A stretch of DNA of 64,000 nt, from NCBI GenBank assembly GCA_964592645.1, contig CAZQFV010000021.1, forward strand, positions 6,385 to 70,384, written 5' to 3'. Shown here one piece after another: positions 33,620-43,058 of this stretch. Source of the stretch: CAZQFV01 sp964592645. GTDB taxonomy: Bacteria > Chloroflexota > Chloroflexia > DTKN01. The position numbers and the translations under genes were made by a program. How positions within the stretch are numbered: position 1 is the first letter of the stretch; every line of letters starts with the position of its first letter. The notes under the pieces were generated by a model, which had not been told where the DNA came from, made no database searches, and saw only the letters and a list, made by a program, of their open reading frames with translations.

Positions 33620-35557
33620 ATGCCCAAAAAGAGACGACCGGCAGATCGCCTGGAAGAGGAAGCCCTGCCCGAGGCCGGGCTTCCCGCGCCGAGCCCCACC
33701 CACCCTTCCCGCCACGGGGTCAAGAAGAAGGGGGGCCGGGTGGCGCCGCGGGTGCAGCCCCCGGCCAGCCGGGCCATGCCCTCGATGTACCGGCCGGTCC
33801 CCAAGGTCGTGGAGCTGCCTCCCCTGCTGACGGTGAAGGACCTGGCCGGCCTGCTGGGCCTCAGCCCCGTCGAGATCATCAAGACCCTGATGAAGAACGG
33901 GGTGATGGCCAACATCAACCAACAGATCGACTACGATACGGCAGCCATCGTGGCCTCCGACCTGGGGTTTGAGTCCAAAGAGGCCGCGCCCCCGGCGCCG
34001 GCCGAGGCCGCCCAGGATGTGAGCCAGGCGGAGGAAGACCGCGAGGCCGTCCCCCGCCCACCGGTCGTGACCATCATGGGCCATGTCGACCATGGCAAGA
34101 CCAAGCTGCTCGATGCCATCCGCCAGACCAACGTGGCCGAGGGCGAGGTGGGCGGAATCACCCAGCACATCGGCGCCTACCAGATCGAGCTCAAGGGCAA
34201 ACGCATCACCTTCCTGGACACTCCGGGCCACGAGGCCTTTACCGCCATGCGGGCCCGCGGCGCCCAGGTGACCGATATCGTGGTCCTTGTCGTCGCCGCC
34301 GACGACGGCGTTCAGCCCCAGACACTGGAGGCCATCTCCCATGTGCGCGCCGCCAAGGTGCCGTTGATCGTCGCCATCAACAAGATCGACAAGCCCGATG
34401 CCAACCCTAACCTGGTCCGCCAACAACTGGCCGAGGCCGGGATCATCGTGGAAGAGTTCGGCGGCGACGTGCCCTCGGTGGAGGTCTCGGCCAAGGCCAA
34501 GCTGCACATCGACGACCTGCTGGACATGATCCTCCTGGTCGCCGAACTGCAGGAGCTCAAAGCCAACCCCAACAAGGCCGCCGTCGGCACCATCGTCGAG
34601 GCCGAGATGGACCGCGCCCGCGGCCCCATCGCCACCGTCCTGGTGAAGGAAGGCTCCCTGCGGCTGAAGGACTTTGTCGTGGTCGGTGAGACCTATGGCA
34701 AGGTCCGGGCCATGACAACCGACACCGGCCGCCGCGTCAAGCGCGCCGAGCCGGCGATGCCCGTGGAGATCATCGGCCTGAACGATGTCCCCAGCGCCGG
34801 CGCCATCCTGCAGGTGGTCCCCGACGAGCGCACGGCCCGCGATATGGCCGCCGCCCATCGCCAGCAGCGCGACCTGGAGCGGGCCCGCATCCAGCGGGCC
34901 GTCTCCCTGGACGACGTGGTTGAGGAGATCCGCCGCGGCGACGTGCGCGAGCTCAACATCATCCTGAAAGCCGACGTGCAGGGTTCCATCGGGGCCATCG
35001 AACATGCCCTGGCCAGGCTGAACGAGGAGGGCGGGGAGGTTCAGGTCAAGGTCTTGCACAAAGCCACCGGGGGCATCACCGAGTCGGACGTGATGCTGGC
35101 CGTGGCCTCGCGCGGCATCGTCATCGGCTTCAACTCCCGCCCCGACCCGGCGGCCCGCCGGGCGGCCGAGCGCGAGGGGGTCGATATTCGCTACTACAAC
35201 ATCATCTATGAGTTGGTGGACGACGTGCAGAAGGCCATGCGCGGCATGCTGGCCCCCAAGACGCGCACCGTGGTGGACGGCTACGCCGAGGTGCGGCAGA
35301 CCTTTGTCATCAACAAGGTCGCCGTGGCCGGCCTTTATGTCACCGACGGCAAGGTCCTGCGCAACGACCGGGCCCGCGTCCTGCGCGGCGGCCTGGTGGT
35401 CCACGACGGCCCCATCGCCGCGCTGCGGCGTTTCAAAGAGGATGCCCGCGAGGTGGCCGCGGGCTACGAGTGCGGCCTGAGCCTGGAGTCTTTCAGCGAC
35501 ATCCAGGTGGGCGACTCGATCGAGTTCTACCACACCGAGCAGGTTCGGGCGCAATAG
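33620..35557 (+). CDS. infB: Translation initiation factor IF-2
   Basis: A protein of 645 residues, short for IF-2 because the N-terminal region is reduced to about 140 residues. The IF2_N domain (LLTVKDLAGLLGLSPVEIIKTL) is followed by the GTPase domain with GHVDHGKTKLLD (G1, normally ending KTTLLD), GITQHIGAY (switch I), DTPGHEAF (G3) and NKID (G4), then domains II-IV ending VGDSIEFYHTEQV. It brings initiator tRNA to the 30S subunit. It lies 12 bp after ylxR and 8 bp before rbfA. Confidence 0.97.
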   Translation: MPKKRRPADRLEEEALPEAGLPAPSPTHPSRHGVKKKGGRVAPRVQPPASRAMPSMYRPVPKVVELPPLLTVKDLAGLLGLSPVEIIKTLMKNGVMANINQQIDYDTAAIVASDLGFESKEAAPPAPAEAAQDVSQAEEDREAVPRPPVVTIMGHVDHGKTKLLDAIRQTNVAEGEVGGITQHIGAYQIELKGKRITFLDTPGHEAFTAMRARGAQVTDIVVLVVAADDGVQPQTLEAISHVRAAKVPLIVAINKIDKPDANPNLVRQQLAEAGIIVEEFGGDVPSVEVSAKAKLHIDDLLDMILLVAELQELKANPNKAAVGTIVEAEMDRARGPIATVLVKEGSLRLKDFVVVGETYGKVRAMTTDTGRRVKRAEPAMPVEIIGLNDVPSAGAILQVVPDERTARDMAAAHRQQRDLERARIQRAVSLDDVVEEIRRGDVRELNIILKADVQGSIGAIEHALARLNEEGGEVQVKVLHKATGGITESDVMLAVASRGIVIGFNSRPDPAARRAAEREGVDIRYYNIIYELVDDVQKAMRGMLAPKTRTVVDGYAEVRQTFVINKVAVAGLYVTDGKVLRNDRARVLRGGLVVHDGPIAALRRFKEDAREVAAGYECGLSLESFSDIQVGDSIEFYHTEQVRAQ

Positions 35558-35565
35558 GACACACG

Positions 35566-35928
35566 ATGACGCGGCGCACGGAACAAGTTGGCGACCTGAT
35601 CAAGGAAGAGCTGAGCCAGCTCCTGGAACGCGAGGTCAAGGACCCCCAGGTCGGGTTCGTCACCCTGACCGGTGTCGAGGTTTCCGCAGACCTGCGCAAC
35701 GCCCGGGTCTATTTCAGCGTGCTGGGGGACGAACCGGCCGTGGCGGCCTCGCTGGCCGCCCTGGAGCGGGCCAAGGGCTTTCTACGGCGGGAGCTGAGCC
35801 ACAGGCTGACCATCCGCTATGTCCCGGAGCTGCAATTTGTCCTGGACCGCTCCATCGAGCGCGGCCAACACATCGCCGACCTGCTGCGGCAGGTGCGGGA
35901 GGAGGAAGGCCCCTCCCAGGGAGAGTGA
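35566..35928 (+). CDS. rbfA: Ribosome-binding factor A
   Basis: A protein of 120 residues with the single KH-like domain of RbfA: RTEQVGDLIKEELSQLLE, VGFVTLTGVEVSADLRNARVY-type strand, and YVPELQFVLDRSIERG near the end. It helps mature the 30S subunit (16S 5' end). ATG 35566 is 8 bp after infB; truB starts 3 bp after its stop. Confidence 0.95.
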   Translation: MTRRTEQVGDLIKEELSQLLEREVKDPQVGFVTLTGVEVSADLRNARVYFSVLGDEPAVAASLAALERAKGFLRRELSHRLTIRYVPELQFVLDRSIERGQHIADLLRQVREEEGPSQGE

Positions 35929-35931
35929 GCC

Positions 35932-36837
35932 GTGGACGGCTTCATCGACCTGTCCAAGCCGGCCGGCCCCACTTCCCACGACATAGTCCAGCGCGTACGG
36001 CGCCTCCTCGGCGTGCGCCAGGTGGGGCACGGCGGCACCCTCGACCCCCTGGCGGAAGGGGTCTTGCCCATCGGCATCGGCCGGGCCACACGCCTGCTGC
36101 CCTTTTTCCAGGAAGGGGACAAGTCGTACCGCGCCGAGGAGCTCCTGGGCAGCAGCACGACCACCTACGACGCGGCCGGCGCGGTGACGGCCACGCGGCC
36201 GGTCCCCCCCTTTGAGCGCCGGGACCTGGAAGACGCCCTGCAGTCCTTCCTGGGAGAGATCGAGCAGACACCGCCGCCTTTCTCTGCCATCCACCGGGCA
36301 GGAAAGCGCTCCTACGAGCGCGCCCGCGCCGGCGACCTGAGCAGCCCTCCGCTGCGGCGTGTACGCATCCACGCGCTGCGGCTGCTGGATTGGGATCCGC
36401 CGGTCATAACCTGGGAAGTCGTCTGCGGCAGTGGCACCTATGTCCGCTCCCTGGCCCATGACCTGGGCGAACGACTGGGCTGCGGAGGGCACCTGCGGCG
36501 GCTGGTGCGGCTGCGGGTGGGTCCCCTGACCCTGGAGGAAGCTGTCTCCGTGGAGGATTTGGCCGCGGCCGCAGCCGCCGGCCGGGTGGGCGAGCTGCTG
36601 CAGCCCATGGACCTGCCCGTGCGCGGCTGGCCGGCCGTCTGCCTGGACGAGCCGCGGGCCCAGGACGTGCTGGCCGGGCGGGCCATAGCCCTGGACATCG
36701 AGGGGGAACAGGGACGAGCCCGGGCCTATGCGCCCCCCGGACGGCTGCTGGCCCTGCTGCTCCGCCGGCCGGACGACGGCCGCTGGCAGCCCTACCGCGT
36801 GTTTCCTCCCGCGCCGGTTGGGGAAGACAACCCATGA
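35932..36837 (+). CDS. truB: tRNA pseudouridine(55) synthase
   Basis: A protein of 301 residues starting at GTG (MDGFIDLSKPAGPTSHD). The catalytic Asp is in GHGGTLDPLAEGVLP; further TruB motifs are GDKSYRAEELLG, TPPPFSAIHRAGKR and CGSGTYVRSLAHDLGE. A reduced C-terminal PUA-like region follows. It makes Psi55 in the T loop of tRNAs. It overlaps the next gene by 4 bp. Confidence 0.96.
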   Translation: MDGFIDLSKPAGPTSHDIVQRVRRLLGVRQVGHGGTLDPLAEGVLPIGIGRATRLLPFFQEGDKSYRAEELLGSSTTTYDAAGAVTATRPVPPFERRDLEDALQSFLGEIEQTPPPFSAIHRAGKRSYERARAGDLSSPPLRRVRIHALRLLDWDPPVITWEVVCGSGTYVRSLAHDLGERLGCGGHLRRLVRLRVGPLTLEEAVSVEDLAAAAAAGRVGELLQPMDLPVRGWPAVCLDEPRAQDVLAGRAIALDIEGEQGRARAYAPPGRLLALLLRRPDDGRWQPYRVFPPAPVGEDNP

Positions 36838-38048
36838 GCACGGAGGCCTACTTCAAAAAAGAGATCCTGCTCCGGCATGCCGGCCACCTCCTGCGCCTGC
36901 GCGTCTCCCAGGACCTCTTCAGCAGCTACGAGGTGGACACCGGCACGCAGCGCCTGCTGCGGAGCTTCCGGGATGTCGAGACGGCCCCCTTCTGCCGCGT
37001 CCTGGACATGGGTTGCGGCTATGGCCCCCTGGGGCTGGCCTTCAAAGCCCAGGACCCGCAGCGCGCCGTGCACCTGGTCGATCGCGACGCCCTGGCCGTG
37101 GAATACGCGCGGCAGAACGCCCTGCTGAACGGGCTGGCCGGCGTGGAGTGTTACGGCAGCCTGGGCTACGACGACATCGCCGCCGACTTCGACCTGGTCC
37201 TGATGAACGTCCCGGCCAAGGCCGGCCCCCCGGTCATCGCCTACCTGCTGCAGGAGGCCGCCCACCAACTGCGCCCCGGTGGACTCGTGGCCATCGTCGT
37301 GGTGAGCGCGCTGGAGCCGCTGGCGGCCGAGATCCTGGCTCGCCCGGGAATCGAGGTCCATCGGCGCCAGGCCTGGCCCGGGCACACGGTCTGGCACTAC
37401 AGCTTCTCCCAGGCGCCCGCCCGGCCGGCCGGCAGTGCTCTGGAGCGCGGCGTGTACGATGGTGGAGAGCTGATCGTAAGCTGGCGCGGCGAGCCCTTGG
37501 CCCTGCGAACCGCCTACGGCCTGCCCGACCGGGAGGCGATGAGCCCCGCGACGGCGATGCTGCTAGAGGGCATCGGCAAGCTCCCGGAGGGCCCGGTGCG
37601 GCGGGCCCTGGTGCTGAACCCCGGCCAGGGCCACACGCCGGCGGCGCTGTGGCAGCGCTGCCGGCCGGCCGAGATCGTCCTGGCCGACCGCGACCTCCTG
37701 GCGCTGCGCGCCTCCCGGATGAACCTGCTCCGCAACGGGTGCCCGGAAGAGCGGGTGTGGCTCCGACACCAGGCCGGCCCGCTGCCAAGCGCGCCGCCGG
37801 CCGATCTGATCGTTGGGGTATTGCGCGAGGAAGAGGGGCCGGAAGCCGTCGCCGCGACGGTGAGCCGGGCAGCAGAACTGCTGGCCCCCGGCGGCAGCAT
37901 GCTGCTGGCGGCGAGTTCCACGGCCGCGACGCGGGTGGTCGGCCTGCTGGAATCAACCCGCCGACTGGCGGTAAAGCGCCGCACCCGCAGCCGGGGCCGG
38001 AGTTTGCTGCTGCTCCAGCACCGCACCGGGCCACCGAGGACACCATGA
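36834..38048 (+). CDS. RsmC-like tandem class I methyltransferase with degenerate catalytic motif
   Basis: A protein of 404 residues made of two Rossmann methyltransferase-like halves. The first half has a good SAM motif (RVLDMGCGYGPLGLAF) and LVDRDALAVEYARQNA, but the NPPF catalytic motif of RsmC-type enzymes is NVPA (LVLMNVPAKAG). The second half (ALVLNPGQGHTPAALW, LADRDLLALRASRMN) has a weak SAM loop. RsmC itself has the same two-domain form, though there the C-terminal half is the active one. Substrate may be rRNA or a protein; activity is uncertain. It sits between truB and ribF with 4-bp overlaps on both sides. Confidence 0.8.
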   Translation: MSTEAYFKKEILLRHAGHLLRLRVSQDLFSSYEVDTGTQRLLRSFRDVETAPFCRVLDMGCGYGPLGLAFKAQDPQRAVHLVDRDALAVEYARQNALLNGLAGVECYGSLGYDDIAADFDLVLMNVPAKAGPPVIAYLLQEAAHQLRPGGLVAIVVVSALEPLAAEILARPGIEVHRRQAWPGHTVWHYSFSQAPARPAGSALERGVYDGGELIVSWRGEPLALRTAYGLPDREAMSPATAMLLEGIGKLPEGPVRRALVLNPGQGHTPAALWQRCRPAEIVLADRDLLALRASRMNLLRNGCPEERVWLRHQAGPLPSAPPADLIVGVLREEEGPEAVAATVSRAAELLAPGGSMLLAASSTAATRVVGLLESTRRLAVKRRTRSRGRSLLLLQHRTGPPRTP

Positions 38049-38992
38049 GAACCGTTCAGGGCTGGGCCGATATGAAGGACGACCTTGGCGTCGTCCTGGC
38101 CATCGGGGTCTTTGATGGGGTCCACCTGGGCCACCAGTACCTCCTTCGCCAGACGGTGGAGCGAGCCCGGGCGCTGGGGATTGGGGCAGCGGCCCTGACC
38201 TTTCATCCCCACCCGCGCTCCGTGGTAGCCCCCAATTCGTCCTGGGCATACCTCTGTTCGTTGGAGGAACGCATCGAGCGCATCGCCGAGCTGGGGCTGG
38301 ACCTGCTAATGGTGCTGCGCTTCACGCTGGAGCTGGCGGCCACACCGGCCGCCGACTTTATCGCCGAGCTGCTGCGGCACGTGCCGCTGCGGGAGCTCTC
38401 CGTCGGAGCCGATTTTCGCCTGGGCCAGGGCAAGCAAGGCGACATCGCGCTGCTGCGGGCGTTGGGCCGGGAGCACGGCTTTGCCGTACGGCCGGCCCCG
38501 CAGGTCTGCCTGGACGGGCAGGTCGTCAGCAGCACGCGCATCCGCGAGCTGGTCCAGGCCGGGGAGGTGGCCGCGGCCGGCCGTTGGCTGGGCCGGCCGT
38601 TCTCCCTGCGCGGCGACGTGGTCTCGGGGCAAGGACGGGGACACACGCTGGGCTTTCCCACGGCCAACATCTCGCTGCACCCGCGGCAGCTCCTGCCGGC
38701 CGACGGGGTCTATGCGGCCTGGGCGCACCTGCGCCCCACCGCCGGGCACCCTCTGCCGGCGCTGGCCTATGTCGGCCAACGGCCCACCTTCAACCTGGAG
38801 GAGCGCGTCGTGGAGGTGCACCTGCTGGACTTTTCCGGGGAGCTCCGCGGGCACGAACTGCGGGCCGAGTTCATCGCCCGCCTGCGGCCGGACCGGCGCT
38901 TCGGCGGCGCGGACGAACTCATCGCCCAGATGAACCGCGACGCCGCGCGGGCGCGGGAGATATTGGGTAGAGGATCTCCCCAGTCTGTCTAG
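38045..38992 (+). CDS. ribF: Bifunctional riboflavin kinase/FAD synthetase
   Basis: A protein of 315 residues. The N-terminal adenylyltransferase has AIGVFDGVHLGHQYL and VSSTRIRELVQAGEV; the C-terminal flavokinase has GQGRGHTLGFPTANI and the strand VEVHLLDF. It makes FMN and then FAD. ATG 38045 overlaps the methyltransferase stop (ATGA). It ends the nusA cluster, with the next gene convergent 44 bp away. Confidence 0.96.
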   Translation: MRTVQGWADMKDDLGVVLAIGVFDGVHLGHQYLLRQTVERARALGIGAAALTFHPHPRSVVAPNSSWAYLCSLEERIERIAELGLDLLMVLRFTLELAATPAADFIAELLRHVPLRELSVGADFRLGQGKQGDIALLRALGREHGFAVRPAPQVCLDGQVVSSTRIRELVQAGEVAAAGRWLGRPFSLRGDVVSGQGRGHTLGFPTANISLHPRQLLPADGVYAAWAHLRPTAGHPLPALAYVGQRPTFNLEERVVEVHLLDFSGELRGHELRAEFIARLRPDRRFGGADELIAQMNRDAARAREILGRGSPQSV

Positions 38993-39036
38993 AACTCAAT
39001 TACCGCTGAACGTTCCGGCTTGGAGAGATTTGCCTC

Positions 39037-40800
39037 TCAGTTCCCTGCGCGTCGCAGTCGGCGGGTCAACCGCCCGCCGAGCAGAAGCATCGCCGCCACC
39101 CCCAGGACCAGCCAGGGGAAGAGCAGTCCGACATAGCCCACACCCACCGCCGCCAGGACATCCAGGTAGAACTTGAAGCCCCAGCCCAGGTCGGGCAGCC
39201 GCCAGACGATCGGCAGGCCGTAGAGCCACAGGAAGAGGCCCATCTGCAGCAGCAGGACCCAGGCGATGGTCAACGCCGTGAGGTTGGCCTGCCAGACCAC
39301 CTCGTGCCAGGGCCGGCGCCGCCAAGCCACGCCGGCCGCCAGCGCGATAATCCCCATGACGATCGCCGCATCCAGGGTGCGGCTCAGGAAAAAGACCGTC
39401 TCGTCCAGGCCGCCGATGGTGGTGAAAGAGATGGTGTGCCCGCGAAGTGCGGCATACAGCAGCCAGTAGAGGGCCAGGAACAGGGCTGCCAGGATGGCCG
39501 GGCCGAGCAACACGCGCCGGCGGCGATCCAGGGCCACGGCAAGCGCCGCCGCCAGCAGGGGCACCAGCAGGTAGGGCAGGCGGACCAGGCGCTCCATCCA
39601 CAGGCGGTTGGCCGCCGCCCGGCCAAAGGCCGCCTCCAGCCGGGCCAGCTCCTGTTCCACCAGCCCCGGCACCCGGGAGTATTCGCCGGCCTCCAGGGCG
39701 GCGCGGGCCGCGGCCAGGTTCCCATCTTCCGGGCGGGCGCCCAGGGCCCGCTGGTAGGCATCGTAGAGCGCCTGCTGCTGCGCCCCCAGGGATAGGGCGG
39801 CCACGGCCCGCTGCTCGGCGGTCAGCACCAAGACATCCAGGCGCGTGCGCCCCTGGCTGTGGGCCGGGATCGGCAGCCCCAAGAGCGCCGCCACGGTGGG
39901 CACCAGGTCGGCCTGCCGTCCGTCGGGATAGGCGCCGGGGGCAACGCCGCGCCCGACCAGCACCAGCGGCACACGGCGCGCGACGGCCTCACCGCCGCCA
40001 TGCCCGCCGCCCACTTTGACGGCCCGGCCCAGGCTATCGGACATGCCGTGGTCGGCAGTGAGGGCGAGCAGGTCCTGGCTCCAATCCAGGGCGCCGGCGA
40101 TGGCGGCGATCTGGGCATCCACGTGCAGGGCCGCCTCCAGGTACTCGGGGCTGTCCCCGCCGTAGCGGTGGCCGGCCTCGTCCGTCTCCCCAAAGTGGAC
40201 ATAAAGTAGGCGCACGTCGGTTTCGCGGAGCAGGCGCAGCGCCTCCTGCCCGATGGCCTCCGTCGTGTCGGCGATGGCCCGGTAGTCGTGCCCCTGGACC
40301 GACCAACTGCCGGTGTACACGTAGGTGGCCCATGGCCCGTAGAGCATATCCCAGCCGCCCATGGCCACGACCCCCGTCGGCAGGCCGGACTGGCGGGCCC
40401 GGGCCAGGAGGCTGTCCACCCGGACCGCCCCCTCGTACCAGTTCGTGGTCACGCCGCTGACATCGGGATAGGCCCCCGTGCCAAGGACGGTATAGCCGGG
40501 CAGGGAGAGGGAGGGCAGGCCGGACCACGAGGGCAGGTCCGCGCCCCGCTCGCGCAGGGACTGGAAAGCCGGCATCTGATGCGAGGTGTCCTCGCGCAGG
40601 GCATCCACCACCACGACGATGGCGCGGCCGGCCACCGGTTCGGTGGTCGGCCCGGTCGGCAGGGGCCCCAGGGCGACGCCCCGGTACCCGGCCAGGATGT
40701 CCAAAGCCCGAAAGCCCAACTGCTGGCACCCGTAGCCCATGGCGACGAGCAGGAGGGGGACGATGGCGATGCGCAGGATACGGGGGAGAAGGGCCTTCAT
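39037..40800 (-). CDS. Membrane-bound alkaline-phosphatase/sulfatase-superfamily hydrolase
   Basis: A protein of 587 residues. An N-terminal helix is followed by a phosphatase/sulfatase fold (about 50-320): VVVVDALRED holds the first metal Asp, SLSLPGYTVLGTG the nucleophile region, YVHFGETDEAGHRYGG and LTADHGMSD the further metal ligands, and GGGHGG a loop also seen in PigN-type ethanolamine-phosphate enzymes. The C-terminal half has about six transmembrane helices, again as in PigN/phosphodiesterase families. It may transfer or remove a phospho-group on a lipid or glycan outside the membrane. Overlaps the Fe-S protein gene by 4 bp. Confidence 0.85.
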   Translation of the reverse strand: MKALLPRILRIAIVPLLLVAMGYGCQQLGFRALDILAGYRGVALGPLPTGPTTEPVAGRAIVVVVDALREDTSHQMPAFQSLRERGADLPSWSGLPSLSLPGYTVLGTGAYPDVSGVTTNWYEGAVRVDSLLARARQSGLPTGVVAMGGWDMLYGPWATYVYTGSWSVQGHDYRAIADTTEAIGQEALRLLRETDVRLLYVHFGETDEAGHRYGGDSPEYLEAALHVDAQIAAIAGALDWSQDLLALTADHGMSDSLGRAVKVGGGHGGGEAVARRVPLVLVGRGVAPGAYPDGRQADLVPTVAALLGLPIPAHSQGRTRLDVLVLTAEQRAVAALSLGAQQQALYDAYQRALGARPEDGNLAAARAALEAGEYSRVPGLVEQELARLEAAFGRAAANRLWMERLVRLPYLLVPLLAAALAVALDRRRRVLLGPAILAALFLALYWLLYAALRGHTISFTTIGGLDETVFFLSRTLDAAIVMGIIALAAGVAWRRRPWHEVVWQANLTALTIAWVLLLQMGLFLWLYGLPIVWRLPDLGWGFKFYLDVLAAVGVGYVGLLFPWLVLGVAAMLLLGGRLTRRLRRAGN

Positions 40801-41513
40801 GGTTCATCCTCCAGTCCCGGCACATAGGGCCGGCCGATCTTTTTGCCGATGGGGCAGGAAGCAAGGCAGCGGATGCACTGCAGCCGCGCGGCCGGCGAGA
40901 GGTGTTTTTCCTCGCGCTCCTGGAGGCGGGCCATCTCCGGCGTGGGGGCGTACTCGGCGCGGCAGCGGGAGCGGTCTAGCCCGGACGGCCCCAGCGCGCG
41001 GTCCGGGCAGGCCCCCCAGCAGATGGTGCAGTTGGTGCAGTAGTAGTCGCGCAGCGGGGCATCGGGAGCCAGTGGAGCGGAGGTGTACACGGCGCCGAAG
41101 CGGATGCGCGGGCCGAACTCGCGCGTCACCACCAGGTTGTTCTGGCCGCGCACCCCCAGGCCGGCCTGCACCGCGGCCACGCGCAGGTCGATCAATGAGA
41201 TGCTGTCGTCGTAGGTCAGCGGCTCGGCGCGGAAGCCGGCCCGGACGATCCGCAGCGCCAGCAGGGCAGAAAGGGCCGTCAGGCGCTCGTAGACCCATTT
41301 GCTCCAGAGATGCCTGTCGCGGTAGGCGATGTGCAGTTGATAGTCCCAGGCCTCGTCCAGCGTGGCCAGGCCCAGCACCACCACGGAACGGGCCCAGGCC
41401 GGGAGGTGAAAGCTCTCCGGCGTCGTGATGCCCACCTTGTCCCAGCCCAGTTGGAGGGCCAAGCTCTTGACCGCCGCGGTGTCTATCTGCTCAGGCAAGG
41501 GAGAACTCTCCAT
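40797..41513 (-). CDS. Epoxyqueuosine-reductase-like 4Fe-4S protein
   Basis: A protein of 238 residues (ATG 41513; the longer frame runs into the neighbouring gene). The N-terminal part (SLALQLGWDKVGITTPESF) and VYTSAPLAPD resemble the corrinoid-binding part of QueG, and two ferredoxin-type clusters are present: CTNCTICWGACP and CIRCLASCP. It is shorter than QueG (about 300-380) and lacks its HEAT-repeat tail and clear catalytic Asp, so it is better called QueG-like. It probably carries electrons in the cytosol. Co-transcribed with the hydrolase that overlaps it. Confidence 0.8.
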   Translation of the reverse strand: MESSPLPEQIDTAAVKSLALQLGWDKVGITTPESFHLPAWARSVVVLGLATLDEAWDYQLHIAYRDRHLWSKWVYERLTALSALLALRIVRAGFRAEPLTYDDSISLIDLRVAAVQAGLGVRGQNNLVVTREFGPRIRFGAVYTSAPLAPDAPLRDYYCTNCTICWGACPDRALGPSGLDRSRCRAEYAPTPEMARLQEREEKHLSPAARLQCIRCLASCPIGKKIGRPYVPGLEDEP

Positions 41514-41562
41514 CAAGCGCCCCCTATGGCCGCCCGCCGGCCCCTTCGGTTCCGGGGCGTCC

Positions 41563-42909
41563 TCATCCCTGTCGCCCGCGCAGATACTCCTCGACCTGCT
41601 CGGCGACGCGCCGCAGCCGGAGTTCGGTCTCCTCCTCCTCGACATCGCCGGCCAGGTCGCGGATCAGCAGGGCCAGGTTCTCGTCCACCAGCGGCTCGTT
41701 CTCCTGCAGCAGGGCGACAAGGGCCGCGTCGTCGGGCGCGCCCATCAGGCGGCGGATCAGGCGCACCTCGGGGGGCAGCTTCTCCTGGGCAACCTCCAGC
41801 ACCAGGCTGCCCAGATGCTGGAGCTTCTCCCGGACATCCGTCCGGCCGGCGGCCTCGGCGGCCTTGAGGTTCGCCCCCAGGACGATGAAGAAAGCATCGT
41901 CGAACTCGTTCAGCCGGGCGCGGACCAGGGCCGGCGCATCCTGCGCGTCCAGCAGCTCCCGGAGCAGCGCCGTGGCCTTTTCCAACGCCTGCTGGGCCTC
42001 CCGGTCCAGGCGCTCGGTCAGGGCCAGCAGGGTAGCGCGTAGGTCGCGCAGCCGGCCGGCCGACGCAGGCTGGCCGGCGCGGGCGGCCTCCTCCATACGC
42101 TCGGTGAGCATCTGGAAGAAGGCATAGTCCACGGTCCCACGATACCAGGCCACCAGCTCGGCCAGTTCCTCCTCGGACCCGGCGGCCAGCATCTTTTCCA
42201 GCAACTCCTCGCGGCCCAGGGCCGGCCGTTCGGCCTCCCCGGCGACCATGCGCGCCGCCAGTTGGCGGCCATAGGTGCTCAGCTCCAGCAGTTGACCGCG
42301 CAGCGCCTCCAGCTCCTGGGCCCGTTCCGGGCGGCCGTCGGCGCGGCTGGAATGGATATAGGCGGCCAGGGTGGCGAAAAACTCCTCGCCCAGGCTTTCG
42401 TCGGCCTCGGCCACGGCCGCGCGCAGGGACTCGCCGTCGGGCAGCGCCGCCCGCAGCCGCTCGATCAGGTCCAAGCGGGACTGCTGGGCGGCGATCATCT
42501 CCGGGGTGATGCCCTCGGCCCGCAGGATGGCCTCCAGCAGGCTAGGGTACGACAGCAACACCTTGGGCACCAACAGGTAGCCCTTGCGCTTCTCCGGCGG
42601 CAGGTAGGACATGATGACGTTGGTGAACTGGCCGATCATCTGCTGCTGCTCCTGGTCGTTTAGCTGCGTCTCCGGCGGGATCAAGACGAGCAGCAGCTCC
42701 TTTTCCGGGTCGTGATACATCAGCGGGGCGGCGACGATCCCCTCGCGGCCGCAGTTGCCGCAGCGGGCGGCGTTGAGCCGGCCGCGCAGCAGCAGCCCCT
42801 TGAGTTCCGGCTCCAGGCCGACATCTACCAGGTTGTGGATGTCCGCCTGGATGGGTGCGCCGCACACCGGGCAGTTCAGGGTCACGGGTTGAGAAGCCAA
42901 TTTCGGCAT
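41563..42909 (-). CDS. CpXC-domain zinc-ribbon protein
   Basis: A protein of 448 residues starting MPKLASQPVTLNCPVCG (ATG 42909, AAAGGAA upstream). The N-terminal CpXC domain has two Cys pairs, CPVCG and CGNCG, with the conserved ELKGLLLRGRLN and LVLIPPE between and after. The remaining 300 residues are almost all helical and acidic, with no recognised domain. CpXC proteins are of unknown role; a metal-binding or regulatory function is a guess. It lies 49 bp upstream of the Fe-S gene on the same strand. Confidence 0.82.
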   Translation of the reverse strand: MPKLASQPVTLNCPVCGAPIQADIHNLVDVGLEPELKGLLLRGRLNAARCGNCGREGIVAAPLMYHDPEKELLLVLIPPETQLNDQEQQQMIGQFTNVIMSYLPPEKRKGYLLVPKVLLSYPSLLEAILRAEGITPEMIAAQQSRLDLIERLRAALPDGESLRAAVAEADESLGEEFFATLAAYIHSSRADGRPERAQELEALRGQLLELSTYGRQLAARMVAGEAERPALGREELLEKMLAAGSEEELAELVAWYRGTVDYAFFQMLTERMEEAARAGQPASAGRLRDLRATLLALTERLDREAQQALEKATALLRELLDAQDAPALVRARLNEFDDAFFIVLGANLKAAEAAGRTDVREKLQHLGSLVLEVAQEKLPPEVRLIRRLMGAPDDAALVALLQENEPLVDENLALLIRDLAGDVEEEETELRLRRVAEQVEEYLRGRQG

Positions 42910-43058
42910 GCGCTTTTCCTTTCGTCCACCCCAACTTGCAGAGAACCTTCGTGCTTCTGGAGAACGGACCTTCGGCCTGGCGGCAAGGGCCGCCCCCACG
43001 GGCCCATTTTCATCTGTCGTGGTGCGTCAAAACGCATCAACTTCGTGGCAACGTATCT

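Noticed and set aside
32714..35554. Open frame of 946 codons on the minus strand opposite nusA, ylxR and infB
   Set aside because: Same antisense effect; His/Asp/Gly-rich with no recognisable domain.
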